This document shows, one piece after another, positions 39,022-39,132 of a stretch of DNA of 39,132 bases (its first letter is position 1; the number at the start of each line of letters is the position of its first letter). The DNA lies in contig CAJMLK010000023.1 in the NCBI GenBank assembly GCA_905214305.1, forward strand, positions 1 through 39,132. Reading direction: 5' to 3'. Under the pieces are notes generated by a model. That model had not been told where the DNA came from. It searched no databases and saw only the letters and a list, made by a program, of their open reading frames with translations. The stretch is from an uncultured bacterium. Its GTDB lineage: Bacteria > Desulfobacterota > Desulfovibrionia > Desulfovibrionales > Desulfovibrionaceae. Both the position numbers and the translations under genes were made by a program.

Positions 39022-39132
39022 TCAACTTGCAAGTGCAACACCCTCAAAGTTGAATGAAAAGGCAAGGTGGTATAGCCCTTTAGCCTCTCCATCCAACCAA
39101 AGATTGAGGGGCGTATGGGCTATGCACACCTT
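39019..39132. mobile_element. apparent insertion-sequence end (extends beyond window)
   Basis: At about 39019 the AT-rich gene stops and GC-richer sequence begins, with TTCAACTT (39021-39028) and AAGTTGAA (39047-39054) as inverted copies. On the minus strand the frame through LNLWLDGEAKGLYHLAFSFN stops right at the junction, as transposase-proximal ends often do. IS30-like end suspected from memory of the pattern; the family is not certain. Confidence 0.4.

Noticed and set aside
1..39132. CRISPR array
   Set aside because: No regularly spaced direct repeats with unique spacers seen; the recurring motifs are single or paired operators.

Overview
The window is most of the core of a large integrative/conjugative element (or an integrated IncI-like plasmid) from a moderately GC-rich Gram-negative host. 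The organism is an inference. Lipoproteins, Sec signal peptides and a DotC/DotD/DotH outer-membrane set show a diderm. The dense Dot/Icm-type operon with topA, ArdC and a giant methylase-helicase recalls elements of Desulfovibrionaceae (Deltaproteobacteria), but no rRNA or housekeeping gene here proves it.

Layout. 1-1700: tail of a vWA (CobT-like) protein and three tiny ORFs. 1800-4860: a mosaic accessory patch with an EAL-domain remnant, an IS3-type transposase fragment, an RHH/ParE toxin-antitoxin pair, a possible IS256-like end and a class II Fic protein. 4856-5874: non-coding, rich in inverted repeats and terminators, with a tRNA-3'-end-like sequence (possible att scar). 5875-7125: a replication-initiator-like HTH protein. 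7150-21844: a type IVB (Dot/Icm, IncI Tra/Trb) secretion system in the order dotH-dotG-dotE-dotP-dotI-dotO-traW-like-dotA-orf149, then an oppositely oriented parA/ribbon-helix-helix locus, then dotD-dotC-dotB-icmT. 22021-30441: a second block with orf70, ardC, topA, a secreted 138-aa protein, a lytic transglycosylase, dotM, dotL (coupling ATPase) and a DsbA/DsbC-like thiol protein. 30526-36395: an AbrB-like regulator and a 1891-aa N6-adenine methylase/SNF2 helicase, whose 5' end contains a second, overprinted reading frame with its own strong ribosome binding site. 36396-39132: visibly AT-richer cargo on the minus strand: a PD-(D/E)XK nuclease-like gene, a 40-aa membrane peptide overlapping a tRNA-like structure, and a large unknown gene that has lost its N-terminus at an apparent IS end at the window edge.

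How it works together. The Dot proteins form the core complex (DotC/D/H/G), inner-membrane parts (DotA, DotE, DotP, DotI, IcmT), ATPases (DotB, DotO) and coupling complex (DotL/DotM). The transglycosylase opens the peptidoglycan, the Dsb-like protein would oxidise cysteine-containing parts, and ArdC, topoisomerase and methylase-helicase handle or protect incoming DNA. No relaxase, integrase or DotF/TraP is visible.

The most striking signal is a dispersed family of AT-rich palindromes (13-bp arms, 4-bp centre, ends CATAG/CTATG). They lie immediately upstream of dotA, between parA and dotD (two copies), upstream of orf70-ardC-topA, and at the transglycosylase start (two copies sharing 5 bp). 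They look like operators of one element-wide regulon, possibly bound by the RHH partition protein, which would tie partition to transfer. The overprinted gene and the small-peptide/tRNA-like/nuclease cassette are the next best leads.
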